Assembly (NCBI GenBank): GCA_944380765.1
Contig: CALWIO010000001.1
Span: 1 to 64,000, forward strand
Direction: 5' to 3'
From: an uncultured Clostridia bacterium
Lineage (GTDB): Bacteria; Bacillota; Clostridia; Oscillospirales; Acutalibacteraceae
DNA: 64,000 nucleotides
The translations under genes were made by a program, and so were the position numbers. This document shows positions 17,878 through 26,922 of the stretch, piece after piece (the stretch's first letter is position 1; each line of letters starts with the position of its first letter). The notes below the pieces were generated by a model. That model made no database searches, was not told where the DNA came from, and was given only the letters and a program-made list of their open reading frames with translations.

Positions 17878-19515
17878 ATGCTTATCACCGAATTGCTTGA
17901 AAGAAACGCAAGGCTTTACGGCTCGGAAACCGCCCTTGCGGAGATTAACCCCTCCGAGGAGCGCGACAGAGCCGTTACATGGCGTGATTTTAATCTTATT
18001 GAAAGCAGCTGCGAGTATATGCCGTACCGCAGGGAAATGACCTGGAAGGATTTTGACAGGCGCGCGAACCGCTTTGCGAATTTACTGCTGAGCCGCTCGG
18101 TCAAGCGAGGCACAAAGGTTGCCATTCTGCTTATGAACTGCCTTGAATGGCTGCCGCTGTACTTCGGTATTTTAAAGGCGGGCTGTATTGCCGTGCCGAT
18201 GAATTTCAGATACACAAGCGACGAGATAAAGTACTGCCTTGAACTTGCCGATGTTGAGGTGCTGTTGTTCGGGGAGGAATTTATTTCGAGAATGGACCCG
18301 ATTGTTGATTCGCTGACAGGGCTTAAAATGATTTTCTTTGTAGGCAAAGACGGTCCCGCCTACACGGAAAACTGCCTTGAGCTTGTCAACTACTGTTCTT
18401 CGAGCGCTCCGCCTGTGGCGCTTTGCGAAAACGACAACGCCGCTATTTATTTTTCCTCGGGCACGACAGGCTTTCCGAAGGCCATTTTACATACTCATCA
18501 CGCTCTTGCGGCTTCGTGCGAAACCGAGCAGAAGCACCACTCGCAGACAAGGGACGATGTTTTTCTCTGCATTCCCCCGCTTTATCACACGGGCGCGAAA
18601 ATGCACTGGTTCGGCTCGCTGATTTCAGGCAGCAAGGCGGTTCTTTTAAGAGGCGTTAAGCCCGAATGGATACTGCGCGCCGTAACCGAGGAAAAATGCA
18701 CGATAGTCTGGCTTCTGGTGCCGTGGGCGCAGGATTTGCTTGATGCCATTGACAGCGGCAAGGTTGACCTTGACCATTACTACCTTGACCAGTGGAGGCT
18801 TATGCACATAGGCGCTCAGCCTGTTCCGCCGAGCCTTATACACCGCTGGCAGAAAATATTCCCGCACCATCAGTACGACACCAACTACGGACTTTCGGAA
18901 TCCCTGGGGCCCGGCTGCGTTCATCTGGGCGTTGAGAATACCGGAAAGGTCGGGGCGATAGGCAAGCCCGGTTACCACTGGGAATCCAAAATCGTTGACG
19001 AAAAAGGCGTACCGGTCGGCGCCGACGAAATAGGCGAACTGATTGTAAAAGGTCCGGGAGTTATGCAGTGCTACTACAAAAACCCGGAAGCCACAGCCGA
19101 GGTTTTAAAGGACGGCTGGCTTTATACCGGCGATATGGCAAAAGCTGACAGCGACGGATTTATATATCTTGTGGACAGGAAAAAGGATGTTATAATTTCG
19201 GGTGGCGAAAACCTGTATCCCGTTCAGATTGAGGACTTTTTAAGAGCCTGTGACAAAATTAAAGATGTGGCGGTAATAGGTCTGCCCGATTCAAGGCTCG
19301 GCGAAATAGCCGCCGCTATTATAGAGATAAAAGACGGCGCCGAGTGCACCGAAGAGGAAATCAGGCAGTTCTGCGAGGCTCTGCCCCGTTACAAGCGCCC
19401 GAAAAAGATTTTCTTTGACATTATTCCGAGAAATCCCACCGGAAAAATTGAAAAACCCGTATTGAGGGAAAGATACTGCCACGGCAGGCTTGTTGAAGCG
19501 CAGATTACGGGTTAA
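17878..19515 (+). CDS. Acyl/aryl-CoA synthetase, AMP-binding
   Basis: A 545-residue class I adenylate-forming enzyme. Core motifs are YFSSGTTGFPKAILHTH (P-loop-like A3), YGLSES (A5), YTGDMAKADSDGFIYLVDR (A7-A8) and the terminal PTGKIEKP containing the catalytic lysine (A10). Such enzymes activate a carboxylate with ATP to an acyl-AMP and transfer it to CoA. The substrate cannot be read directly. Being first in an operon with iorAB, a symporter and a PaaK-type ligase, it likely handles an aryl or branched-chain acid. AAGGAG precedes the ATG. A fatty-acyl-CoA ligase is the main alternative. Confidence 0.85.
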   Translation: MLITELLERNARLYGSETALAEINPSEERDRAVTWRDFNLIESSCEYMPYRREMTWKDFDRRANRFANLLLSRSVKRGTKVAILLMNCLEWLPLYFGILKAGCIAVPMNFRYTSDEIKYCLELADVEVLLFGEEFISRMDPIVDSLTGLKMIFFVGKDGPAYTENCLELVNYCSSSAPPVALCENDNAAIYFSSGTTGFPKAILHTHHALAASCETEQKHHSQTRDDVFLCIPPLYHTGAKMHWFGSLISGSKAVLLRGVKPEWILRAVTEEKCTIVWLLVPWAQDLLDAIDSGKVDLDHYYLDQWRLMHIGAQPVPPSLIHRWQKIFPHHQYDTNYGLSESLGPGCVHLGVENTGKVGAIGKPGYHWESKIVDEKGVPVGADEIGELIVKGPGVMQCYYKNPEATAEVLKDGWLYTGDMAKADSDGFIYLVDRKKDVIISGGENLYPVQIEDFLRACDKIKDVAVIGLPDSRLGEIAAAIIEIKDGAECTEEEIRQFCEALPRYKRPKKIFFDIIPRNPTGKIEKPVLRERYCHGRLVEAQITG

Positions 19516-19548
19516 GCTTAAATTCAGCAAAAGGAAGAATGAATTATT

Positions 19549-21114
19549 ATGGAACTGGCTATCAAAATTATAATGCTCGCCGTATTTTTCGGCGTTATGG
19601 TATTTATAGGAATTTATTGCAGAAAGCACGCCACCGATGTTAACGGCTTTGTACTCGGCGGCAGAAGCGTAGGCCCGTGGCTTACGGCTTTCGCCTACGG
19701 AACCTCATATTTTTCGGCGGTTGTTTTTGTAGGCTACGCCGGTCAGTTCGGCTGGAAATACGGTATTGCAGCCACCTGGGCGGGAATAGGCAACGCGCTT
19801 TTAGGCTCTTTGCTCGCGTGGGCTGTGCTCGGACGCCGCACAAGGGTTCTCACCCAGCACCTTGACAGCTCGACAATGGCGCAGTTCTTCGGTTCGCGCT
19901 TCAACAGCGAGGGCATAAAGCTTGCGGCTTCGGCGATTATATTTGTTTTTCTTATTCCCTATACGGCTTCACTCTATAACGGACTCAGCCGTCTTTTCGG
20001 AATGGCGTTCAATATTGACTACTCGGTATGCGTTATAGCCATGGCGGTGCTGACGGGTGTTTATGTTATAGCGGGCGGATATATGGCGACCGCCATAAAC
20101 GATTTTATTCAGGGAATTATAATGCTTGTCGGAATTGTGGCGGTTATTGCCGCGGTTTTAAAAACTCAGGGCGGATTTTTGGCTTCTCTTGACGGACTCG
20201 CAAGGGTTACTGACGAAGCCGTTTCAAAAACTCCCGGCGTTTTCGCCTCGTTCTTCGGGCCCGACCCGCTGAATCTGCTGGGAGTCGTCATGCTCACTTC
20301 GCTGGGCACCTGGGGACTGCCGCAGATGGTGCAGAAATTCTACGCCATAAAAAGCGAAAAGGTTATCAACAAGGGAATGATTATTTCCACCGTTTTCGCT
20401 GCAATCGTCGCCGGCGGCTGTTACTTCCTCGGCGGATTCGGCAGACTTTTCTCGGACAGGGTAGATGTCGCCGCGGACGGCTATGACGCGATTATTCCCG
20501 CCATGCTCTCAGACCTTTCGCCGTTTCTTATAGCGGTTGTTGTGCTTTTGGTGCTTTCGGCGTCAATGTCCACCCTTTCCTCTCTTGTTCTTACTTCCAG
20601 CTCAACGCTCACGCTGGACTTTATTAAGGAAAAACTCGTAAAAGACCTTAAAGAAAAATCACAACTTCTTATAATGAGGCTTTTAATTGTTGTATTTATT
20701 TTAATTTCTGTTATAATAGCAATTATACAGTATAAATCAAATGTTACCTTTATAGCTCAGCTTATGGGTGTTTCGTGGGGAGCGCTCGCAGGAGCTTTTC
20801 TCGCTCCGTTTCTTTACGGGCTTTACTGGAAAAGAGTTACCAAGGCCGCGGTCTGGGTTAACTTTATTTTCTCCTGCGCGGTTATGACCGCCAACATCTT
20901 TTTTGGCTCGTATTTCCCGGCTTTTCTTCGCTCGCCCATAAACGCGGGTGCTTTCTGTATGATTGCAGGTCTTGTTATTGTACCGGTTATCAGCCTTATC
21001 ACAAAAGCCCCCTCAAAGAAACATGTTGATTATGTATTTTCGTGCTACGACCGCAAGGTTGTAGTATCAGCCAAGGATTCAATCGGTGAACCTGTGAATG
21101 AGGAGGAAAAATAA
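19549..21114 (+). CDS. Sodium:solute symporter (SSS family)
   Basis: A 521-residue membrane protein with about 13 hydrophobic helices. It shows the SSS core FVLGGRSVGPWLTAFAYGTS near residues 35-54, YVIAGGYMATAINDFIQGII (sodium-solute family signature region), and a C-terminal charged tail. Members take up acids, amino acids or sugars driven by sodium. It lies between the first CoA ligase and iorA, and its stop codon overlaps the iorA start (TAATG). The operon context suggests import of an aryl carboxylate. Substrate assignment is inference only. Confidence 0.88.
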   Translation: MELAIKIIMLAVFFGVMVFIGIYCRKHATDVNGFVLGGRSVGPWLTAFAYGTSYFSAVVFVGYAGQFGWKYGIAATWAGIGNALLGSLLAWAVLGRRTRVLTQHLDSSTMAQFFGSRFNSEGIKLAASAIIFVFLIPYTASLYNGLSRLFGMAFNIDYSVCVIAMAVLTGVYVIAGGYMATAINDFIQGIIMLVGIVAVIAAVLKTQGGFLASLDGLARVTDEAVSKTPGVFASFFGPDPLNLLGVVMLTSLGTWGLPQMVQKFYAIKSEKVINKGMIISTVFAAIVAGGCYFLGGFGRLFSDRVDVAADGYDAIIPAMLSDLSPFLIAVVVLLVLSASMSTLSSLVLTSSSTLTLDFIKEKLVKDLKEKSQLLIMRLLIVVFILISVIIAIIQYKSNVTFIAQLMGVSWGALAGAFLAPFLYGLYWKRVTKAAVWVNFIFSCAVMTANIFFGSYFPAFLRSPINAGAFCMIAGLVIVPVISLITKAPSKKHVDYVFSCYDRKVVVSAKDSIGEPVNEEEK

Positions 21115-22853
21115 TGAAAACACTTATGCTCGGAAACGAAGCCGTCGCCAGAGGTCTCTGGGAGGCCGGCTGCAGCTTCGCGTCAAGCTATCCGGGCACG
21201 CCCAGTACGGAAATTACCGAGGCTGTCGCCAAATACAGCGAGGTTTACGCCGAATGGGCGCCCAATGAAAAAGTAGCGACGGAAGCGGCTTTCGGAGCCT
21301 GTCTTGCCGGTCACCGCAGCTTCTGCGCTATGAAGCATGTAGGTCTTAATGTGGCGGCAGACCCGCTGTTTACCATCGCTTATACCGGAGTTAACGCCGG
21401 TATGATAATCGCCGTCGCCGATGACGCCGGTATGCACAGCTCGCAGAACGAGCAGGATTCGCGCCACTACGCGAAATCCTCAAAAGTACCTATGCTTGAA
21501 CCTTCGGACTCGGCTGAGGCTCTGGAATTTACCAAGCTCGCCTATGAAATTTCCGAAAAGTTTGACACCGCCGTTCTTTTAAAAATGTGCACGAGAGTTT
21601 CGCACTCGCAAAGCGTTGTCGAAACAGGCGAAAGAGTTGAAACGGTAAAGGAATACGCTAAAAATCCGCAGAAATACATAATGATGCCCGGAAACGCGAA
21701 ACGCCGTCACCCCGTTGTGGAGGAGCGTACCGCGGCTCTTACCGAATTTGCCGAAAACACCGAAATAAACCGCGTTTTTGACGGAAGCGACAAGAGCATG
21801 GGCATTATCACAGCCTCAACCTCCTTCCAGTATGTCAAGGAGGTTTTCGGCGACCGTTACCCGGTGCTTAAACTCGGTATGGCGTGGCCTATGCCCGTTA
21901 AAAAAATCCGTGATTTTGCCGCTTCGGTTGACAAGGTAATTGTTGTTGAGGAGCTTGACGCTTTTATTGAGGAACACTGCCGCAACATAGGCGTTGAAGT
22001 TCAGGGCAAGAGCATTTTCCCGTGCATTGACGAATTAAGCCAGAATAAAGTCGCCGAAGCTCTGGGCGTTAAGGTTCATCACGGAGAGGCGCTTGACGAG
22101 GCTATCCCCGCCCGTCCGCCCGTTATGTGCGCGGGCTGTCCGCACAGAGGTCTGTTCTACACTCTCGCCAAAAACAAGCTGACGGTACTCGGCGACATAG
22201 GCTGCTATACTCTCGGAGCGGTACCTCCCCTTGCGGCTATTGACACCACTATATGCATGGGCGCTTCCGTTTCAGGTCTTCACGGCTTTAACAAGTCGGG
22301 AACCGGTGAAAGCGAGGGCAAAACGGTTGCCGTTATAGGCGATTCAACATTTATGCACTCGGGCATTACCGGACTTGTAAACATAGCGTACAATGATTCA
22401 AACTCAACGGTTATTATTCTTGACAACTCAATTACCGGTATGACAGGTCATCAGCAGAACCCGACCACCGGCTACAACTTAAAGGGCGACCCCGCGGCTA
22501 AAATCAACCTTGAAGAGCTTTGCCGCGCCGTGGGCATAAACAGAGTACGGGTTGTGGACCCCTACAACCTTGCGGAGTGCGAAACGGTTATAAAGGAAGA
22601 GCTTTCTGTAAACGAGCCTTCGGTAATCATTTCGCGCCGTCCCTGCGCTCTTCTTAAATATGTCAAGCACAACAAGCCCCTTGTTGTTGACGCCGACAAG
22701 TGCAGAAGCTGCAAAATGTGCATGAAAATCGGCTGTCCCGCAATCAGCATGATAGGCGGGAAAGCCAAGATTGACAACACGCTCTGCACCGGCTGCGGCG
22801 TCTGCGAGCAGCTTTGCAAATTTGACGCGCTGAAAGCGCCCGAGGAGGACTGA
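21114..22853 (+). CDS. iorA: Indolepyruvate:ferredoxin oxidoreductase, alpha subunit
   Basis: A 579-residue IorA. The N-terminal pyrimidine-binding domain (GNEAVARGLWEAGCSFASSYPG), a TPP-binding domain with GDIGCYTLG and GDSTFMHSGITGLVN, and a C-terminal ferredoxin domain are visible. The last carries two 4Fe-4S sets: CxxCxxCxxxxC at residues 530-541 and CxxCxxCxxxC at 558-568. With IorB it interconverts aryl pyruvates and aryl-acetyl-CoA plus CO2 with ferredoxin, reversibly. It is flanked by a transporter and CoA ligases, so it may run in the reductive carboxylation direction (aryl acid to aromatic amino acid) or the oxidative one. Confidence 0.95.
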   Translation: MKTLMLGNEAVARGLWEAGCSFASSYPGTPSTEITEAVAKYSEVYAEWAPNEKVATEAAFGACLAGHRSFCAMKHVGLNVAADPLFTIAYTGVNAGMIIAVADDAGMHSSQNEQDSRHYAKSSKVPMLEPSDSAEALEFTKLAYEISEKFDTAVLLKMCTRVSHSQSVVETGERVETVKEYAKNPQKYIMMPGNAKRRHPVVEERTAALTEFAENTEINRVFDGSDKSMGIITASTSFQYVKEVFGDRYPVLKLGMAWPMPVKKIRDFAASVDKVIVVEELDAFIEEHCRNIGVEVQGKSIFPCIDELSQNKVAEALGVKVHHGEALDEAIPARPPVMCAGCPHRGLFYTLAKNKLTVLGDIGCYTLGAVPPLAAIDTTICMGASVSGLHGFNKSGTGESEGKTVAVIGDSTFMHSGITGLVNIAYNDSNSTVIILDNSITGMTGHQQNPTTGYNLKGDPAAKINLEELCRAVGINRVRVVDPYNLAECETVIKEELSVNEPSVIISRRPCALLKYVKHNKPLVVDADKCRSCKMCMKIGCPAISMIGGKAKIDNTLCTGCGVCEQLCKFDALKAPEED

Positions 22854-22855
22854 TT

Positions 22856-23431
22856 ATGGATACAAAAAACATTATGATTGTCGGCGTAGGCGGTCAGGGC
22901 AGTCTTCTTGCGTCAAAACTGCTCGGAAAACTGCTGCTCATGAAAGGCTATGACACCAAAGTTTCGGAAGTTCACGGAATGAGTCAGCGCGGAGGAAGCG
23001 TTGTTACCTATGTACGCTTCGGCGACAAGGTGTACTCACCCATTATTGACAAGGGCGAGGCTGATTTTATTGTTTCCTTTGAGCTGCTTGAAGCCGCGCG
23101 CTGGACTGAATATTTAAAGCCCGGCAGCGGCAAAATCGTTACGAACACCCAGCAGGTCAACCCCATGCCCGTTATTACGGGCGCTGCCGAATATCCCGAA
23201 GGTCTTGTTGAGAAAATGCTCGCAAAAGGCATTGATGTGGCGGCTGTTGACGCTCTTTCCCTTGCCGAGCAGGCAGGTTCCGCGAAAGCCGTTAACATTG
23301 TGCTTATGGGCAAGCTTTCAAACTATTTTGATTTTACCGAGGAAGAATGGCTTACCGCCGTTGAGGAGAGCGTTCCCCAAAAATTCCTCGAGCTTAACAA
23401 AAAGGCGTTTTTGCTCGGCAGAAACGCATAA
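22856..23431 (+). CDS. iorB: Indolepyruvate:ferredoxin oxidoreductase, beta subunit
   Basis: A 191-residue IorB of normal length. It begins IMIVGVGGQGSLLASKLLG, the gamma-domain nucleotide-like GGQG motif of 2-oxoacid oxidoreductases, then VSEVHGMSQRGGSVVTYVRFG, the conserved GMSQRGG segment. It forms the heterodimer with IorA encoded two bases upstream. No separate gamma or delta subunits are present, as expected for the aryl-pyruvate enzyme. Confidence 0.95.
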   Translation: MDTKNIMIVGVGGQGSLLASKLLGKLLLMKGYDTKVSEVHGMSQRGGSVVTYVRFGDKVYSPIIDKGEADFIVSFELLEAARWTEYLKPGSGKIVTNTQQVNPMPVITGAAEYPEGLVEKMLAKGIDVAAVDALSLAEQAGSAKAVNIVLMGKLSNYFDFTEEEWLTAVEESVPQKFLELNKKAFLLGRNA

Positions 23432-23448
23432 TATAAGGAGTGGTTAGG

Positions 23449-24747
23449 ATGAGCAATTATTATCAGCCTGAAATTGAGACCGCCTCACACGAGCAAATCC
23501 GCAAGTGGCAGGACGAGCGGCTTGTAAAACAGGTAAAAAATGTGTGGGACAATGTTCCCTACTACCGCAAAAAGATGGAGGAAAAAGGCGTTACGCCCGA
23601 CGATATTAAAAGCGTTGACGACCTTTACAAGCTCCCGTTTCTGACAAAGGACGATTTAAGAGAGGCATACCCCTACGGTCTTATGGCAAGACCTTTAAAG
23701 GACTGCGTGCGTATTCAGTCAACCTCCGGCACAACCGGCAGGCGCGTTGTGGCTTTCTACACTCAGCACGATATTGATCTCTGGGACGAGTGCTGCGCCC
23801 GCGCCATTGTAGCTGCCGGCGGTACTAACGAAGATGTATGCCATGTCTGCTACGGCTACGGACTTTTCACGGGCGGTCCCGGACTCAACGGCGGCTCCCA
23901 CAAAGTAGGCTGTCTTACTCTGCCGATGTCCTCAGGCAACACCGACCGTCAGCTTCAGTTTATGACCGACCTCGGTTCAACAATCCTTTGCTGCACACCC
24001 TCTTACGCCGCTTATCTTGCGGAATCAATAATAGAGAGAGGTCTGCGCGACAAAATCAAGCTTAAAGCCGGAATTTTCGGAGCCGAGGCGTGGAGCGAAA
24101 ATATGCGCCGCGACATTGAGGAAAAGCTCGGAATCAAGGCTTATGATATTTACGGACTTACCGAAATTTCAGGTCCCGGCGTCAGCTTTGAATGCTCGGA
24201 GCAGACGGGAATGCACATAAACGAGGACCACTTTATTGCCGAAATCATCAATCCCGAAACCGGAGAAGTACTGCCCGAGGGCGAAAAGGGCGAGCTTGTT
24301 TTCACCTCGATTACAAAAGAGGCTTTCCCGCTTCTTCGCTACCGCACGCGCGACATCTGCGTACTTACACGCAAACCCTGCTCCTGCGGCAGAACTCATG
24401 TTAAGATGAGCAAGCCCATGGGCAGAAGCGATGATATGCTTATCATAAAGGGCGTTAATGTATTCCCCTCGCAGATTGAGACCGTACTCCTTGAACGGGG
24501 CTATCCCGCAAACTATCAGATTATAGTTGACAGGGTAAACAACTCCGACACGCTTGAAGTTCAGGTTGAAATGACCGCCGAGAACTTCTCAGACTCATTA
24601 AGCAAAATCAACGAGATGGAAAAGAACCTTGTTTCCGCTCTTAAATCCATGCTCGGAATTTACGCCAAGGTCAAGCTGGTTGCTCCCAAGACAATCGCGA
24701 GAAGCGAAGGCAAGGCTGTGCGCATTATTGACAATCGCAAGATATAA
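23449..24747 (+). CDS. paaK: Phenylacetate-CoA ligase (PaaK-like)
   Basis: A 432-residue PaaK family AMP-forming ligase. Typical features are YYRKKMEEKGVTPDDIKSVDD near the start, the P-loop QSTSGTTGRRVVAF, YGLTEISGPGVSFEC, YRTRDI and the C-terminal GVNVFPSQIE with the ACT-like domain. PaaK converts phenylacetate or related arylacetates to the CoA thioester. I choose ATG 23449 because AAGGAG lies eight bases upstream; a GTG nine bases earlier overlaps that site. The iorAB-paaK pairing is common in anaerobes and archaea using arylacetates. Confidence 0.94.
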   Translation: MSNYYQPEIETASHEQIRKWQDERLVKQVKNVWDNVPYYRKKMEEKGVTPDDIKSVDDLYKLPFLTKDDLREAYPYGLMARPLKDCVRIQSTSGTTGRRVVAFYTQHDIDLWDECCARAIVAAGGTNEDVCHVCYGYGLFTGGPGLNGGSHKVGCLTLPMSSGNTDRQLQFMTDLGSTILCCTPSYAAYLAESIIERGLRDKIKLKAGIFGAEAWSENMRRDIEEKLGIKAYDIYGLTEISGPGVSFECSEQTGMHINEDHFIAEIINPETGEVLPEGEKGELVFTSITKEAFPLLRYRTRDICVLTRKPCSCGRTHVKMSKPMGRSDDMLIIKGVNVFPSQIETVLLERGYPANYQIIVDRVNNSDTLEVQVEMTAENFSDSLSKINEMEKNLVSALKSMLGIYAKVKLVAPKTIARSEGKAVRIIDNRKI

Positions 24748-24762
24748 GCCACACATCACGCT

Positions 24763-24792
24763 TTGTATTGCTACAACAAGCCGTGATATACT
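24763..24792 (+). promoter_or_regulatory. Possible internal promoter before ACT gene
   Basis: TTGTAT and TATACT are separated by 18 bases within the 76-base gap between the PaaK-like gene and the ACT gene. The -35 match is weak, so the ACT gene may simply be read from the operon promoter. Confidence 0.35.
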
Positions 24793-24823
24793 TATTTTGT
24801 AGCGGAAAGGCTATGGGAATTTT

Positions 24824-25255
24824 ATGCATATAAATCAGATTTCTGTTTTTTTGGAAAACCGTACCGGCGGACTTGCGGAAATTACCCGCCTGCTTGCCGA
24901 AAACAATGTAAATCTTCGCGCGCTCTCTATTGCGGAATCCGCTGACTACGGCGTTCTCCGCATAATAGCGGACGACTCAAAAAAAGCCTCCTCAGTGCTC
25001 CTTTCAAGCGGCAATATTCTTTCTATGACTCCCGTTATGGCTGTTGCCGTTCCCGACAAGCCGGCAGGACTCAACGAGCTGCTTGAAGTTCTTGCGGAGG
25101 GCGATATTTCAATAGAATATATGTACTCCTACAACACCAGAGAGGACGGAACGGCATATATGATTTTCCGTATTTCGGACGAGAAGAAATTCCTTGAAGT
25201 TCTCGCGAAACACGGTATGAAGCCCGTTTGCCCCTCTGACCTCAACATAAAATAA
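24824..25255 (+). CDS. Tandem ACT-domain protein
   Basis: A 143-residue protein made of two ACT domains: residues 1-70 (INQISVFLENRTGGLAEITR) and about 71-140 (VMAVAVPDKPAGLNELLEVL). ACT domains bind amino acids and control enzymes allosterically. Proteins of this type commonly follow paaK or iorAB in anaerobes and are thought to sense aromatic amino acids, although the mechanism is not established. No DNA-binding domain is present. It is the last gene of the aryl-acid operon, ahead of a strong terminator. Confidence 0.85.
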   Translation: MHINQISVFLENRTGGLAEITRLLAENNVNLRALSIAESADYGVLRIIADDSKKASSVLLSSGNILSMTPVMAVAVPDKPAGLNELLEVLAEGDISIEYMYSYNTREDGTAYMIFRISDEKKFLEVLAKHGMKPVCPSDLNIK

Positions 25256-25322
25256 CCGAAATCCGGTAAAGAGCATACTCTGCCGGTTAAGGCTGTAAGC
25301 TGAGGCTTTATATGAATTAAGA

Positions 25323-25356
25323 AAAGCGGTTTCGCCTGTGAGGGCGGAGCCGCTTT
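25323..25356 (+). terminator. Terminator after aryl-acid operon
   Basis: AAAGCGG and CCGCTTT form the base of a long hairpin with inner CGCC/GGGCG pairing, followed by a T-rich stretch. It lies between convergent genes and may serve both. A second, weaker inverted repeat is at 25263-25287. Confidence 0.75.
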
Positions 25357-25384
25357 GTTTGTTTTATTCGCTTTTTTACGGTTT

Positions 25385-25858
25385 TTAATTTATAACGGCG
25401 GTTGCGAGATTTAAATACCCCGCGAAGAGCAGCCAGATAAAATAGGGTATGTTGATATATGCCGCCGCCGGACGGATTTTATAAAAGCTCAGCATCATAA
25501 GGGCTACCGCCGCCGTCAGCGCGAGCAAAACCGCAAAAGCCAGCCACAGAGCCTCAAAGCGGAAGAAAATTATACTCCACGAAAAATTAAGGGCAAGCTG
25601 AACTGCGTACAGTATAAACGCCGTTTTTTTCTCGCTTTGAGGAGCGTCCGCCTTATAAATCCAGTAGGCGGAAAGTCCCATTAAAGCGTAGAGAACAGAC
25701 CATGCCACAGGAAAAACCCACGGCGGCGGCAGCAGGGGCGGCTCTTTATAGGTATTAAAGAAGTCGCTGTAACCGCCGGCGAGCAGGGCGGAAAGTCCTC
25801 CGACCGCCTCGGCAGACGCTATAAACAAAAGCGGCGTTATAATATTTCGTTTTTTCAT
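25385..25858 (-). CDS. tspO: TspO/MBR family tryptophan-rich membrane protein
   Basis: A 157-residue five-helix membrane protein. The TspO hallmarks are PPLLPPPWVFPVAWSVLYAL near residues 35-55, then a WIY segment, NFSWSIIFF and a final helix around YFIWLLFAGYLNLATA. TspO binds porphyrins and cholesterol-like ligands and is linked to tetrapyrrole and stress responses. I place the start at ATG 25858, eight bases after a GGAGGT site; the upstream extension lacks a ribosome site. Its function in a strict anaerobe is unclear. Confidence 0.93.
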   Translation of the reverse strand: MKKRNIITPLLFIASAEAVGGLSALLAGGYSDFFNTYKEPPLLPPPWVFPVAWSVLYALMGLSAYWIYKADAPQSEKKTAFILYAVQLALNFSWSIIFFRFEALWLAFAVLLALTAAVALMMLSFYKIRPAAAYINIPYFIWLLFAGYLNLATAVIN

Positions 25859-25946
25859 AAAACACACCTCCGTACCGGTATATTTTATGTAAAACACCTT
25901 TTGTTTATATCCTGAAACGGCTTAAAGCGGTTTTTGCCGTGTTTTT

Positions 25947-26753
25947 TCAGCTTTCCTTAAAGAAGTCCCTTTTATTGAACGCCGCCGTCATAAACCGCCA
26001 CGCTGCCTTTTTATTGGTAAGCCACTCGATTTTCGCGTTGTTCTGAGTGTTCTTTATCATTCCGTTCACAAGAAAATCAGCTACAACATCGGGATAGTCG
26101 CCCAGAATGTTATACACCTTTTTGGTTTTTTCGGACAGGTTGATTTTCTCCTTATTGCCGAGAGCGTTGGTAATAAAATCGGTTATCATAATTCCGGGAC
26201 TTAATCTGCCCACAATAACGCCCGTATTTTTCTCGGCGCTCTCTTTCGCGAGAGCCTGCGTAAAATAGGTTACCGCCCTTTTGCTTGTGCCGTAAACCGA
26301 AAGTCCTAACATCATAGCGTCATTACTGCCGTAACCCTCAATGTTGTAAATAGCTCCCCTCTTCTGCTTCGCCATTTCCTGCATAACGAGTCTTGAACCC
26401 ATTACAGCGCCTTTTAAGTCAATATCAATTACCGCGTTAATCTCGTCCTCGGTAAGCTCCCAGACGGCCTTTTCCGGCTGATTTACGCCGGCGTTGTTTA
26501 TCCAGATATCTATTTCCCCGAACTTTTCTTTCGCGAAGGCAATCAGTCCCGAAATATCCTCTGACGCGGTCACATTACACACGCAGATTTCCGCGCTGGC
26601 CGCGCTTTCAATTTTTTCAAGCTCCCGCTTAGCCTGTTCGAGCCTTTCTAAGTTAATATCGCTTAATACCGTATTATATCCGTTTTTCCTGAACACCTTT
26701 GCCATTTCAAAGCCCAGTCCCCTGGCGCTGCCTGTAATAACTACGGTTTTCAT
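25947..26753 (-). CDS. Short-chain dehydrogenase/reductase
   Basis: A 268-residue SDR with a classical NAD(P) fold. The dinucleotide motif ITGSARGLGFEMAKVF is at residues 6-21, NNAGV near residue 88, and the catalytic tyrosine and lysine in YGTSK near 155. An aspartate after the second strand (LSDIN) suggests NAD rather than NADP preference. The substrate is unknown. A good ribosome site (GGGAGA) precedes the ATG. No pathway partner is evident nearby. Confidence 0.9.
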   Translation of the reverse strand: MKTVVITGSARGLGFEMAKVFRKNGYNTVLSDINLERLEQAKRELEKIESAASAEICVCNVTASEDISGLIAFAKEKFGEIDIWINNAGVNQPEKAVWELTEDEINAVIDIDLKGAVMGSRLVMQEMAKQKRGAIYNIEGYGSNDAMMLGLSVYGTSKRAVTYFTQALAKESAEKNTGVIVGRLSPGIMITDFITNALGNKEKINLSEKTKKVYNILGDYPDVVADFLVNGMIKNTQNNAKIEWLTNKKAAWRFMTAAFNKRDFFKES

Positions 26754-26854
26754 AAGTATTCTCCCTTCCCTTATTTATAATACTCCGTTTAGGATTTTCT
26801 TACATATATATGATAGCACAAAAGCAAAAATATTGCAAAAGACCTTAAACGCAA

Positions 26855-26886
26855 AACCGCCCCGAGGTTTTACCCTCAGGGCGGTT
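26855..26886 (-). terminator. Terminator after ppdK
   Basis: AACCGCCC and GGGCGGTT with inner GAGG/CCTC pairing, followed on the minus strand by a short T-rich stretch. Confidence 0.7.
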
Positions 26887-26922
26887 ATCGGCTTATAGTT
26901 TTACAAAACAACCGTCAGACGA

